The position numbers were made by a program, and so were the translations under genes. A stretch of DNA of 64,000 nucleotides, from assembly GCF_003589595.1 (NCBI RefSeq), contig NW_020653855.1:4766308-4830307 (forward strand), read 5' to 3'. This document shows, one piece after another, positions 50,406-60,409 of the stretch. Every line of letters begins with the position of its first letter. The stretch's first letter is position 1. The notes below the pieces were generated by a model. It ran no database searches and was not told the origin of the DNA. It saw only the letters and a list, made by a program, of their open reading frames with translations. Source of the DNA: Hyposmocoma kahamanoa (Eukaryota > Arthropoda > Insecta > Lepidoptera > Cosmopterigidae).

Positions 50406-50799
50406 TTATTAACTGCTAGTGACTTCTTGCAGAAAGTTACAGTACCCGTAGTTTAAAAAATCGCCGTCAGTTACCTTTTATGATTTGAAACGAAGTTTAC
50501 TCTTTCAGCGTGTACCTGAAAAAAGGAATAAACATTTTTATGCAAATTATTTGACATTTTCCGTCTCAGTTCTGAGTGAATAGAAATTTAGGCTCTACAT
50601 TTGAATGTCCCGATGCGAGCATTTTGAGAAAAATTATTGATGCGCTGTGCCAGATATTTTTCTCATACATTAATGCAAACATTTATAAATATTACTTCCT
50701 GGGGCTATTAAGTAATTTAAAATAAATATAAAGTAATTTAACAAGTTAAAATATACAGGTGAGGTACAATAAAAGCTTAATAATTTTATTATTTTGATA

Positions 50800-50935
50800 A
50801 AATTTTGTACAGACGAATGGCACTCCACGGGCCTAGGATTTTAACTCCAAAGGTTGTAAATCAGGTAGCTGGAGCCGACGTCCTGGTATTATTGCTCTTT
50901 ATTCTTTCAGCCAAGATCAATACAATTGAAATAAA
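50800..50935 (+). repeat. Dispersed repeat V, copy 2
   Basis: Shared with 27000-27120: AAAATTTTGTACAGACGAATGG, CCACGGGCC, ACTCCAAAGGTTGTAAATC and TATTCTTTCAGCCA. Nature unknown. It could be a LINE 3' UTR. Confidence 0.5.
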
Positions 50936-51033
50936 TTTAGGGACAAGTTGATGCGCGTTTCAAAAGACGGATTTTGCGTCCGTCACTTCTCGAAGATGTA
51001 ATATCCCGTGAATCATCAAAGCAATTCATAAGC

Positions 51034-51412
51034 GAATAGCGATTTTGTAACAAGGTTGTTGTTTAGGTTGTTGTTCAAATTTTTTTCGTATTAATACAGA
51101 TCGAGCGGTTGGGACACTGGCTTTATTTCAGAGTTTATATTTTAACAAACGAAATTAACGAATAGCGATTTTGTAACAAGGTTGTTGTTGAGGTTGTTGT
51201 TCAAATTTTTTTCGTATTAATACGGATCGAGCGGTAGGGACACTGGCTTTATTTCAGAGTTTATATTTTAACAAACGAAATTGACGAATAGCGATTTTGT
51301 AACAAGGTTGTTGTTGTTGAGGTTGTTGTTCAAATTTTTTTCGTATTAATACGGATCGAGCTGTAGGGACACTGGCTTTATTTCAGAGTTTATGTTTTAA
51401 CAAACGAAATTA
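51034..51412 (+). repeat. Tandem repeat, three units of about 126 bp
   Basis: GAATAGCGATTTTGTAACAAG starts units at 51034, 51160 and 51286. Each unit contains GGTTGTTGTTCAAATTTTTTTC, TATTAATAC(G/A)GATCGAGC and TTCAGAGTTTAT(A/G)TTTTAAC. Units differ at only a few positions, and the third has one extra TTG or TTGTTG in the GTTGTT stretch. Other X copies have a single unit, so the triplication is local. Confidence 0.92.
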
Positions 51413-51660
51413 ATGCCATTTGAAAATTGTATATCGTGTAGTGTACGTGTTGTTAGTTCACTTGGTTTTAAAAAAAAATTGAATTACAGTGGTTTTCTTG
51501 TCAAATTTCAAGGTAAGTTTTTTTTTCTATAGCGAAAATTTTTAGAAATCGCGTTTTCATACCATATCAGGTAATCAGTTTAAATCCTCAATTTTACTAT
51601 ATATTTTTTCAAAAGTGATTGATTCAATATTTTCACTGTTATGCGGAATCAACTAAGAAC
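51034..51660 (+). repeat. X-family repeat with internal tandem triplication
   Basis: X copy whose left part is present three times. It continues through CAGTGGTTTTCTTGTCAAATT, AAGTGATTGATTCAATATTTTC and GTTATGCGGAATCAAC, then is broken by a LINE 3' end at about 51661 and resumes near 52055 (ACATTTGAGGTTATATAG). Confidence 0.7.
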
Positions 51661-52060
51661 ATTTTATTTATTTATTTATTTATTTAAACTTTATTGTACA
51701 ATACACTGAAGTACAAATGGCGGACTTAATGCCATAAGGCGTTCTCTACCAGTCAACCATTGGGCCAAACAGAAAAAAAACACAATAGGTTGGTGCTACA
51801 CTTAAACAAGAAGAAATAGAAATACTAGAAAACTAATCGATAATTTGTATGGTATAAATAAATAACATACAATAAACATACTTATTATACATACATAATA
51901 AACTTACATATATATATTATAATAATAAATAATATGATATATGTACCCAAAGCAACATTAAACAGTGTCTTAATTTTGACTATTGTCAAACAGATGCTTG
52001 CGCAACATGCGCTTGAAAGATAATTTGGTCTGAGCTTGTCTTTTGTCTGACTTGTCTGAC
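51661..52060 (-). mobile_element. LINE 3' end (ATTT tail) inserted in X
   Basis: ATTTATTTATTTATTTATTT (the tail on the minus strand) is followed by AAACTTTATTGTACAATACAC, GGCGGACTTAATGCCATAAGG and GTTCTCTACCAGTCAACC. The last two words are, from general knowledge, the 3' UTR of a LINE common in Lepidoptera. The remainder (51780-52050) is non-coding. The right boundary near 52055-52060 is placed where X sequence resumes. Confidence 0.6.
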
Positions 52061-52269
52061 ATTTGAGGTTATATAGATACTTAAGGAGTAGCTTAAAACT
52101 TAAAAATAAGACACAATGAAATTAATGAACAAAAGTAATAGTAACTATTTAAAAAATAATAATTTCATTTGGGAGCTACGATGCCCCAGACAGATATACT
52201 GATTAACAAACAAAGGCTTCAAACCTTCTTTATTTTGAGGGTTAAACGAATGCATTTTTAATATTTACC

Positions 52270-52440
52270 TGCCTCCGTGGCCGACCTTGCTGGTCTGCCA
52301 CGCAGGGGTCCCGGTTTCATGTATGGCCTATATTTATTTCACTCGTGAGTTTGAGTGTAATTTGTGGTTGTCTATATGTATGTCAATAACACCTGCGATA
52401 CTGGATTTTCCTAGTGCGGGCCTATGAGTGTATTCGTCAA
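52270..52440 (+). repeat. SINE1, degraded forward copy
   Basis: CTGCCTCCGTGGCCGACC, TCTGCCACGCAGGGGTCCCGG, then a deletion of the B-box region. GTGGTTGTCTATATGTATGTC and CCTAGTGCGGGCCTATGAG complete the family. Confidence 0.65.
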
Positions 52441-52539
52441 AAAAAATACATTATCGACTCCTCTTGCATAATCTAACGTAAGCTATAAAAATAAGTATAT
52501 TTTCTCATAAATCATGAAAAACAATAGAAATACTTCAAA

Positions 52540-52940
52540 TATAATCTCAATACAGAGTACTAAAAATACCGACCTCAAAAGTACGTGGAATTACATATAA
52601 TTACCAAGTTTTATTGAAATCGGTTACTGGAAAGTGCGCAAACCCGGATTCATCCCCTAGTTCATCACTATACGGGGCTTGACACAGGAGATAATAAAAA
52701 TCGGTTCTCACTACTCACAGTATATTGAGAGAGTAAAACGCCTTGAATTGTAGAATAGCAAAATCCACCATTAAAACAATTGCTCCTTATAATAAAATAA
52801 AGGCGCTATTTATAAAAATGAATCTTCATGTGTGAACAGCCACTATTAGAGGTGGATGATTTTCTTCAAAATTAAATGACATACAAAAAAAACATACAGT
52901 CCAATTGAGAACCTCCTCCTTTTTTCGAAGTCGGTTAAAA
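52540..52940 (-). repeat. PCR-family repeat, reverse copy
   Basis: ATAATCTCAATACAGAGTAC start, CCCCTAGTTCATCACTATACG, CTTGACACAGGAGATAAT, GCGCTATTTATAAAAATGAA and a TTTTTTCGAAGTCGGTTAAA end. About 50 bp are deleted between TTCAAAATTAAATG and the ACATACAAAA block. Confidence 0.75.
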
Positions 52941-53919
52941 ACTGTAAAGTAGAACCTCTTGTTTAGTCCTTTCCATACATTAAAACGTTTCCCTTTAAAG
53001 TTGTGAATTTAGGCTTACGCTTCTTAACGTTAGGAGGGGTTTTTGGTAATCTAATAATATTCCATCTTTACATCTAAATACCTTAGCAAATAAATGACAA
53101 ATATTTATACGGAATTTAATAAAGAAAATATTAATACAAATATGCGTAATGTACTTAAAGAAAAAGATAGAAGATTTTCATTTAGAACAACGCCTTGGGG
53201 CATAATACCCAGCTGTCTTTTCCCTTTAAATTATACACGAATTGGAAGCCCAAGATAATAGTTATTTGTTATGCAAGGCTTAAAAGTTGTTGTTTGACGA
53301 AAGTGCTTATATTGAAAGTTGAGCAAGAGAAAAATTCTAAGATGATGGATTCTGAGCGTAGCAAAGGATTCAAGACACGACGCAAAACACTTTGCTGTCG
53401 AGGGAAACACACAACTTTTCACTTCACCATAGCGAGGAAAATGGAAGATGGAAAAAAAACACTTGAACTGTAACAAATTAGTTTTAATAAACAAAATTGG
53501 TTGTCGTTGTCAATTTAATGTCAAAAGTAATGAATAAAATCTTAGACTATTCTAAGAATAAAATATACAAACGAATTTATATTACATAAATAATGTACGA
53601 CAAATCGCGTGTCATTATGTTTTTTTTTTCATGGAAAGAAAAAGTTAGGTGCACCACCGTCCATCGTCAAGTTCGAATTTCAAAAACCTTTTCCACGCTA
53701 GCGTGGAAGACGCTTTTGTGCGCGGATCTCTAATAAGAAAGAAAGCCTTTCCGGGCTAGCGAGGTGAAAAATACTTTATTTCCAATGTGTAGTGCGAGAA
53801 TTGGAACGTAGCGGGGATAGTGCCTTCTCCCTCGTTCACGACTTCTCTCTCTTTCTCTTTCTTTACCCTTGCAACCTCCGTAAGTACATGCACTAACTAA
53901 TTAAACTCAAAAGTAAGTA
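52941..53919. other. Unassigned stretch
   Basis: Two overlapping open frames of about 90 codons on opposite strands (53195-53494) lack recognisable homology. An 18-bp perfect palindrome TTCCACGCTAGCGTGGAA lies at 53691-53708. A pyrimidine-rich run lies at 53840-53875. Confidence 0.3.
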
Positions 53920-54215
53920 GTAGAGCTCCTTGTGAAAAAGTTCGTCCAGGGAAGTACGACCACCTCACCTATTTCTGCCACCAAACAGTAATGTTAACAT
54001 TACTGTGTTCCGGTTTTGAAGGGTAAGGGTGCTGGTGAAATTACGGGCACATGGGATTTGTCAACTTATGTCTCAGGGTGCAGTGGCAGTGCTCATCAGA
54101 TCTTTGCGATTTGAAGCTTTGAGTGGCACTGCAACTGTTATGGACTGGCGTGTAGTTTACCATCAGGCGCACGACTTGTTCGTCCCGTCACTTGATGTTA
54201 TAAAAAAAAGGTGTA
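53920..54215 (+). repeat. S-family repeat, full copy
   Basis: AGTAGTAGAGCTCCTTGTGA start, TTCGTCCAGGGAAGTACG, GGTTTTGAAGGGTAAGGGTG, CACTGCAACTGTTATGGAC, CATCAGGCGCACGACTTG, end TTGATGTTATAAAAAAAAGG. The plus-strand frame 54029-54307 is the repeat itself. Confidence 0.8.
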
Positions 54216-54301
54216 ATGTAAGTAGAAGAAACATATTTCATTATACATATATACAATTATATACCCGATGTCAAAACGGAATGAACTTTCTGAATAGCGC
54301 T

Positions 54302-54590
54302 CATTGACGTACAATTATATGGACGTCGGATCCGCGCTAAAAAGTGTCCGAACTTATAGGGCGTTAAAATCGTATACAGAGCGTCATTCACGCTTTAGTC
54401 TTCGTTTGTTCGACGCGACGACGGGAAGCAAGCAAAATTAGACAGTACTGCGATGACATTACAATTTAAATTCAACGTTTTAGCTTTTTCATATTCCTTT
54501 ACATGTCACTAGGTTTAAATAGATTGACTTGGGACATTTTTTTTGTGGTTTTTGTATTAGACCCGTCGTCCATTTATTTGTAAGTCAATG
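54302..54590 (+). mobile_element. MITE family CATTGAC, copy 4 (289 bp, long form)
   Basis: Termini CATTGACGTACAATTATATG and CATTTATTTGTAAGTCAATG. The flanks ATAGCGCT (54294-54301) and ATAGCACT (54591-54598) match at 7 of 8. It shares the extra internal block with copy 2. Confidence 0.88.
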
Positions 54591-54598
54591 ATAGCACT

Positions 54599-54919
54599 GT
54601 ATAAAAATAATGTATAAGAAATTATGTATTATTATTATATAAAAACTAAGAATTAAAAAAAATTTCAATTTTTAAAATTCCTTACTCTCCCGGCCGAAAG
54701 TTAATAACTTACACTAAACGCTAAACCCTTATCAATTTTACGACGTATAGGCATATCCTTGAAAAAGTTGGCTTTGAATTCCCGTTCACTTCAATCATTC
54801 CCAAACTTATAAACTAGGGTTTAAGGACGTACCTGAAATCGGACTACAAATAGGAATTTGTGTTCGATGTTCAAACTAGTGGAGTAATTTCACAATAGTA
54901 TCGAGCAATCGTTGCATTT
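54599..54919. other. Unassigned AT-rich stretch
   Basis: Near 54873-54892 TCAAACTAGTGGAGTAATTT is a T-family end fragment. The rest is unrecognised. Confidence 0.35.
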
Positions 54920-55150
54920 CTTTTTTATAACATCAAGTGACGGGACGTACAAGTAGTGCGCCTGATTGAAAGTTACACGTATATACATAACAGTTGCAGT
55001 GCCACTCAGAGCTTTAAAAGAGCAATGATCTGAGGGGCACTACCACTGCGCCCGTCACCCTAAGACAAGTGTCAAGTGCCTGTGGCAGAAATAGGTAAGA
55101 AGGCAGAAACTACACTGGACGAACTCTTTCACAAGAAGCTCTACTGCTGC
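54920..55150 (-). repeat. S-family repeat, reverse copy
   Basis: TTTTTTATAACATCAAGTGACGG start, ATAACAGTTGCAGTGCCAC, ATCTGAGGGGCACTACCAC, then a deletion. It ends AACTCTTTCACAAGAAGCTC and TACTGCTGC. Confidence 0.7.
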
Positions 55151-55364
55151 TAAAGGCATAATGAGGGTTCTTAAAGTCGGCCGAGTAGCTTGAGTAATAG
55201 GTACAATATTTTAAGAGTTATTTTATGTAATGACTGCATTTCTGCGAGTAAATAAAATTATGAAACAGAACCAATATTTAATGTACGTAACTATTTTTGT
55301 ATAAAAAACAAATATACGCGATTTAAATACGGATAAATAGTTTCATTTCCTATGTATAACAATC
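55151..55364. other. Unassigned AT-rich stretch
   Basis: No homology recognised. Target DNA of the THAP-MITE copy 2. Confidence 0.3.
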
Positions 55365-55372
55365 GCAAAAAC

Positions 55373-55744
55373 CTTAAAATAATAACGCATAGAAACCTAG
55401 TCGTGTAAGTGAGGCAAATTTAAGCGCACCCAATGGGCCTACACGAGCGGGCGGGCCTTCAGTGCTCAAGGTCAACTTGCACCGCGAACAGATCAAGAAT
55501 TTTAGCTCAAAATAACGAATTATGCGGTAAATGAGTGTAAAAATACGTCAGACAAACATAAAATAGATACTAACATCACATTCCACAAGGAAGTAACGCG
55601 TTTCAACTTGTATTTTTATATAAATATTCACTAAAACCGAAAATTGACCTACTACTAAAACTAGCCTACATGGATTTGATTTTTGCCTCACTTGTGACAG
55701 TTCGTTTGATATGAAACTATCATTCTATGCGTTATTATTCTAAG
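55373..55744 (+). mobile_element. THAP-MITE copy 2 (372 bp, 8-bp TSD)
   Basis: Ends CTTAAAATAATAACGCAT and ATGCGTTATTATTCTAAG, flanked by a perfect 8-bp GCAAAAAC (55365-55372 and 55745-55752). It is colinear with 33720-34097 and nearly identical in the GGGCCTACACGAGCGGGCGG block. The THAP start codon reads ATA and the first zinc cysteine codon TAT (Tyr) at about 55513-55524, so the exon is dead here. The rest (AVNECKNTSDKHK) is retained. Confidence 0.92.
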
Positions 55745-55752
55745 GCAAAAAC

Positions 55753-56100
55753 CTAAGAACTCGATAATGTAAATTTTATTAACAATCCATGACAACAGAC
55801 GCAATTGTTTTTAAATAAATTTTAACCCATTTATTAGGGCAGGCTAAGTTTCCACCGTACAGCCTCTTCATATATTTATACACAAGCCAAACAAACGCTA
55901 CAGACAGATTAAAACTGAAACTTTATTTTTATTCCATCCGCTAAGATTTTAACCAACCATTTTTTTTAGATTTATGACCCGATTGCAAGACTTTTAGGCG
56001 AACTTGACCAATCAGGACGCAGTATAGCGTTTGAGTAGCGTCCTAATTGATATTTTAATTAGCAAAACACGACGTTCTTTTTTTGAATCTCATTATAGTT
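55753..56100. other. Unassigned AT-rich stretch
   Basis: No recognised element. Confidence 0.3.
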
Positions 56101-56104
56101 CTGT

Positions 56105-56240
56105 GTACAGAACTTTAATGATTTTTTTTCAGCTCTGTGGCGCGTACCATAGACAAAAAAAAATTATTCAGAAATAAAAAGAGCGCTATTATGGTATGAT
56201 TTCTGAAATTATAATTGACAGATTAGGAGTAGAAAAAATA
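56105..56240 (+). repeat. Dispersed repeat W, copy 2
   Basis: GCGCGTACCATAGACAAAAA, TTCAGAAATAAAAAGAGCGC, ATTTCTGAAATTATAATTGAC and AGGAGTAGAAAAAA parallel 50277-50405. Confidence 0.5.
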
Positions 56241-56249
56241 ATAATATCA

Positions 56250-56470
56250 TGGTGGTAAACATCATAATATTCATTACAATTTATAAGGTGACATTTCTTG
56301 GCAACCTCTGGTAGCTTTAAAGGTACCTGGTTGAGTGAAGAAAATACTTTTATATATTTTTCACAGGTGGCGCTACTGCTAGGTTTGAGTCATGTCATAT
56401 CGAATTATTTTTCCGTTGTGTTTGATCTTTGTTTTAATAATTATAACAAACTAGTGGAGTAACATAGATT
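56250..56470 (+). repeat. T-family repeat, degraded, tRNA-like unit lost
   Basis: TCATGGTGGTAAACATC, CAACCTCTGGTAGCTTTAAAGG, TTTTTCACAGGTGGCGCTAC, then directly TTGATCTTTGTTTTAATAAT and TAACAAACTAGTGGAGTAAC. The tRNA-like A and B boxes are missing, apparently deleted. Confidence 0.6.
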
Positions 56471-56555
56471 TTCAGGCTTTCTTGATTATTCTTTAAACGA
56501 CTGTCACTAATTACTTGTTTCATAGGATGACTTCTAGCCGTGATTATGCAGCGAA

Positions 56556-57067
56556 CATCGAGTATATAACCAGAAATAGAGACGAAATGTCATTTAATTT
56601 GTTTGAAAATTATTCTGCCAAATTCATTACTGTGACAACTATAAATATAATTCTAAACAATTGACGGATGTCGTCAATTGTTTTACTTAAAATCGACCAG
56701 TTTAACTAGACCTATTCAAATCGACCAATTAACTTGAGCTTTGCTATAGGGGACGAAAATTGAAAAATTACATATTTAATATTTAATTACCAATGGAATG
56801 TGATTCCGTTTGTTTTCTAATTAGATATTTTACAGTTTTTTTTTTGAACATTGTTAGAGATATTATCTTTATTACAATAAATACAGAATATTTTAGGAAT
56901 ATACACACAGGTCAGTTGTTGGCGCTGTATTATTTCAGCTGTCTAATTTGTGATTTCAACGTAAACGAGAGTTGATATTTAAAAGTAATATAAGGCCCAT
57001 TTTCCTGATGAGTTGCCAGGGATGGATGGCCCTTACTTCGTCTCTATTTGTGGTTATACAGTCGATG
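56556..57067 (+). mobile_element. MITE family CATCGAG, copy 2 (512 bp)
   Basis: Ends CATCGAGTATATAACCAGA and GGTTATACAGTCGATG. The flanks GCAGCGAA (56548-56555) and GCAGCAAT (57068-57075) agree at 6 of 8, so this copy is older than the one at 24.1 kb. It shares the interior GTCATTTAATTTGTTTGAAA, ACTGTGACAACT and CAATTGACGGATGTCG segments. Confidence 0.82.
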
Positions 57068-57254
57068 GCAGCAATATGACCATTCCAAAATATCCGGAAA
57101 ACAAAAAGAACTAAAACCGTGGTAAGAAATCTGTAATGAATGAGAATCATTTAGTTGAATAATTTCACAAAAAATTAATGAATATCATTATCATGACGAA
57201 AACAGTATCTTCACATAATTTTATCCAAACAATTAATAAACTGTCTGGGAAATC

Positions 57255-57482
57255 CATTGTCTTACAAATAAATGGACGACGGGTCTAATACAAAAACCAC
57301 GAAAAAAATGTCCCAACTCAACCTATTCGAAATTTAAATTGTAATGTCATCGCAGTATCGCGCTGTCAGTCGAACAAATGAAGACTAAAGCGGAGTTTGC
57401 CGCTCTGTATACGATTTTAGCGCCTTACAAGTGCGGACACTTTTTAGCGCGGACCCGACGTCCATATAATTGTAAGTCAATG
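57255..57482 (-). mobile_element. MITE family CATTGAC, copy 5 (228 bp, 8-bp TSD)
   Basis: Ends CATTGTCTTACAAATAAATG and CATATAATTGTAAGTCAATG. The perfect duplication GGGAAATC is at 57247-57254 and 57483-57490. It has the same length and orientation as copy 1. Confidence 0.92.
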
Positions 57483-57567
57483 GGGAAATCATAAGGGTAA
57501 AAAAGCTACCTTGCCCAACGCATTAGCATAGCCATACAAAGCACAAATCTTGGGCACCTTGCCGAGG

Positions 57568-57921
57568 TGTTCAGTACAGAACATAAAAGCTTAGTTTAAT
57601 TTTAGTTTATTTGTATAATAATATTAATATGAATAAAATAGTAAATATTTTTAGTCTTATTGTAGCAACACTGGTAAATTTTGTTGTGGTCAACACTGGT
57701 GGCCATTTCTCTCTCTTCCAAAATTTGTACAAGCGTAACGAGCATTTCATTTCTGTATAATAAAAAACATTATTTTAAAGTTTCTTAGCCTTTTATTCAA
57801 CAGGCTAAAGTGGTCCTTCGAGTGTTCTTGATCAGTGACATTGTTTTCTGCATCGTGCATACGCAAAATTGGTGTTTTCAACGACTTGCAATATCGGGTC
57901 GTTCGAAAGCCGGCCGGCGCA
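57568..57921 (+). repeat. 5' LTR of the BEL/Pao element (3' edge inferred)
   Basis: Starts TGTTCAGTACAGAACATAAA, with a poly(A) signal AATAAA at 57632-57637. The right edge is placed at the CA before TGGCGGAGCAATTAG, where a primer binding site could start. This is an inference because the second LTR is cut off before that point. Identity with the 3' LTR is verified for the first 200 bp. Confidence 0.75.
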
Positions 57922-58417
57922 TGGCGGAGCAATTAGAAGAATTTCTCGCATAATCTCATCGTTAACGAGTTGCGGGGGACTTATTCGACGCCATATCGTC
58001 GATTCAAAGTGTAATAATCATCGAAATCTATAATTTCGATGTACAAAAATCATCAGTTTCCAACATTTCAAATGACGGTGGCACGAAAAATTTACAACCA
58101 TCGACAAGCGCTGACGTCAAGAGACGAGAACGAGCAAAATTGTTTGGTTTGTCATTGCGCCGGAGCAACTTCGTTCATCGGTCGATGAAACGTCAGAAAC
58201 GTCAAGTGAAATTGTAACTGTCACTGTCTTGCATACATTTTGTAAACAATAACAAGCTTCAGCAACATTTCGTCAGAGTTTGCAGCCAAAATTAAGAAGT
58301 TTAGTGTTCATAAAGTGAGGTATTCGGTTCTTAGTGCGGTCTCAACTCAAGAAAAGTGCGTTTTACATAATAGGGCGTTAAAGAAGTGTTAATTGTAAGG
58401 GTTGTGTTGCGTTTACA
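57922..58417 (+). other. BEL/Pao leader (5' UTR)
   Basis: About 500 bp between the LTR and the gag start. TGGCGGAGCAATTAGAAG directly after the presumed LTR end may be the tRNA primer binding site, but I could not name the tRNA. The leader ends with GGTTGTGTTGCGTTTACA before the ATG. Confidence 0.55.
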
Positions 58418-60409
58418 ATGGCGGAAGCAGAGCTGAAACGTTTGCGCGCTCAACGTGCACAATGTAAGTCAACTATTACTCGTATTTACAACTTTATCAG
58501 CGATCCTGTTAACGTAGATTCTTTCACGATTGACACATTAGAGGCTCGGAAAGAGAAGCTTATAAGTACACTTAAGAACTATGAGAGTGTCCATTTAGAT
58601 ATTTTAACTATAGATGAGAAAGATATGGAGTCAATAGGTGTCCTGGAAGACAAATACTTCTCTGTGTTGGGAAAAATCAATGCAGCATTAAGGGAGTTGA
58701 AAAGTAAAGTAGAATCAGAAAAACATTCCATGTCTACCTGTAAATTACCTAGTATAGAAATTTCTACATTTGATGGCAAAGATTTTACTCAATTTAAGCC
58801 TTTTATGGACTTGTTTAATGCTGTCATTGATAAAAACCAATCATTGTCAAATGTACAGAAATTGTTTTATCTCCGCAAATATTTAACTGCAGATGCATTA
58901 GCAGTTATTATCAACTTGCCACTTGTCAATGAATCTTACCCTCAAGCTATCAAATTATTAGAGAAACGGTTTGATAATGAAATGCGAATTATTTCTAACC
59001 ACATCAATCTTCTCTTGGACATTCCACAAATGCAGAAAGGTACTGCAGCAAATATCAGATTATTTATATCTGACGTGCGTCAACAACTTCACGCATTAAA
59101 AAATTTGAAACAACCTGTTGAAAATTGGGATATGCTATTGATATCTATATTATCACGGAAGCTCGATAGCTATACTAACCGGGCATACCACATTGACAGG
59201 TTGTGTCCTGACAATTTACCTACTATGAGTGAATTTTTGTCCTTCTTAGAAAAAAGAGCTATTGCCTTAGAGGACAGTTCTCCCCAAAAAATTGCCTGCA
59301 ATGAAGGCAAGTCAAAATTTAATAATAATAACAAGGTTTCCAATATTGTAACCAAACCAACTTCAAAGCGATCTTGCGTATTTTGCAGCAATGATCACCC
59401 AATCTACACATGCCCAAAATTTAAATTGGCTCCAGCCTCACACCGAATAAAGTTTGTCTCTGACAATAAGTTATGTACTACCTGTCTCAGGAATCACACT
59501 GATAAATGCAAATATTCTTTTAAATGTCAGGTTTGTAAAAATAGTCATAACACTCTTTTGCATGAGGATAAGTCAAGGGAAGAGGAGGTTATTACATTAC
59601 ACTCTAATTTATCAACTAATGAAACAAACATGTTATTGCCTACTATGAAGGTAAAACTCATTGACAAATGTGGTCAAGAAATTGAAGTAAAGGCTCTACT
59701 TGATTGTGGTAGCCAAGTTTGTATTGTGAAGCGCACACTTGTAAATCAATTGAATTTGATCCCTATGGCTCAACAGACAAATATTATTGGTTTGGGCAAT
59801 ACACCAAACAAAGTAAATGAATGTGCTAACATATTGTTACAATCTTCTCTGTATAATTTGAAATATTCAATTAAATGTCATATTGTAGACAATATAACTA
59901 CAAACTTACCTCAAAGTTATTTAAATGTGAAAGCATGTAAAATTCCTGCACATGTGCATCTCGCTGACAATGATTTTAACAAACCATCAGAAATTTCCCT
60001 TTTACTGGGGGTTGATTTTTATTCTAAAGTCATAATAGATGGTGTTATAAAATTGGACAATGGCCTTGTACTCCAAAACACATTATTTGGTCATGTTATA
60101 GCTGGTGCAATAAAAAATAAATTTAAAATCAATACATCAAGTGTGAATCTGGTCTCGAATGTTGTTACTCAAAGAAAAGTTGATGATAGTTTGGAAAACA
60201 TAATGAAAAATTTTTGGTTATCAGAAAGAGTTACTGACGAAGCAAACTGTCAAAATATAGAGTTTGAAACAGCCGAACAACTTTTTAAAAAATCCGTCAA
60301 GTTGGAAAATAATAGATTTTCGGTTGATATTCCATTAAAATGCCCATTAGAGGAATTAAACATTGGTGATTCTTTTTCACTTTGCTTTGCAAAGATTTCA
60401 GACACTTGA
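58418..60409 (+). CDS. BEL/Pao gag and protease, 663 aa
   Basis: This is the first reading frame of the retrotransposon. Residues 1-110 are charged and helical. About 110-290 is the gag core typical of BEL/Pao (TFDGKDFTQFKPF, KLFYLRKYL, AIKLLEKRF). Residues 320-385 hold Cys/His-rich knuckles starting CVFC (C320) with LCTTCLRNH and CQVC. Around 429 is the aspartic protease motif LLDCGSQ (D429), where the family usually has D-S/T-G, so this copy has Cys in the middle position. The frame ends in the N-terminal part of the RT module (EELNIGDSFS...), overlapping the next frame. The start ATG follows a leader without other long frames. Confidence 0.92.
   Translation: MAEAELKRLRAQRAQCKSTITRIYNFISDPVNVDSFTIDTLEARKEKLISTLKNYESVHLDILTIDEKDMESIGVLEDKYFSVLGKINAALRELKSKVESEKHSMSTCKLPSIEISTFDGKDFTQFKPFMDLFNAVIDKNQSLSNVQKLFYLRKYLTADALAVIINLPLVNESYPQAIKLLEKRFDNEMRIISNHINLLLDIPQMQKGTAANIRLFISDVRQQLHALKNLKQPVENWDMLLISILSRKLDSYTNRAYHIDRLCPDNLPTMSEFLSFLEKRAIALEDSSPQKIACNEGKSKFNNNNKVSNIVTKPTSKRSCVFCSNDHPIYTCPKFKLAPASHRIKFVSDNKLCTTCLRNHTDKCKYSFKCQVCKNSHNTLLHEDKSREEEVITLHSNLSTNETNMLLPTMKVKLIDKCGQEIEVKALLDCGSQVCIVKRTLVNQLNLIPMAQQTNIIGLGNTPNKVNECANILLQSSLYNLKYSIKCHIVDNITTNLPQSYLNVKACKIPAHVHLADNDFNKPSEISLLLGVDFYSKVIIDGVIKLDNGLVLQNTLFGHVIAGAIKNKFKINTSSVNLVSNVVTQRKVDDSLENIMKNFWLSERVTDEANCQNIEFETAEQLFKKSVKLENNRFSVDIPLKCPLEELNIGDSFSLCFAKISDT

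Noticed and set aside
51034..51412. Three-unit tandem array as a CRISPR-like or satellite array
   Set aside because: Units of 126 bp are contiguous without variable spacers and occur only within one dispersed-repeat copy in an insect-type genome.
53195..53494. Overlapping open frames of about 90 codons on both strands
   Set aside because: No homology on either strand. The mutual overlap suggests a chance low-stop segment.
53691..53708. 18-bp perfect palindrome as a regulatory operator
   Set aside because: A single short palindrome in unassigned DNA with no gene nearby; function cannot be supported.
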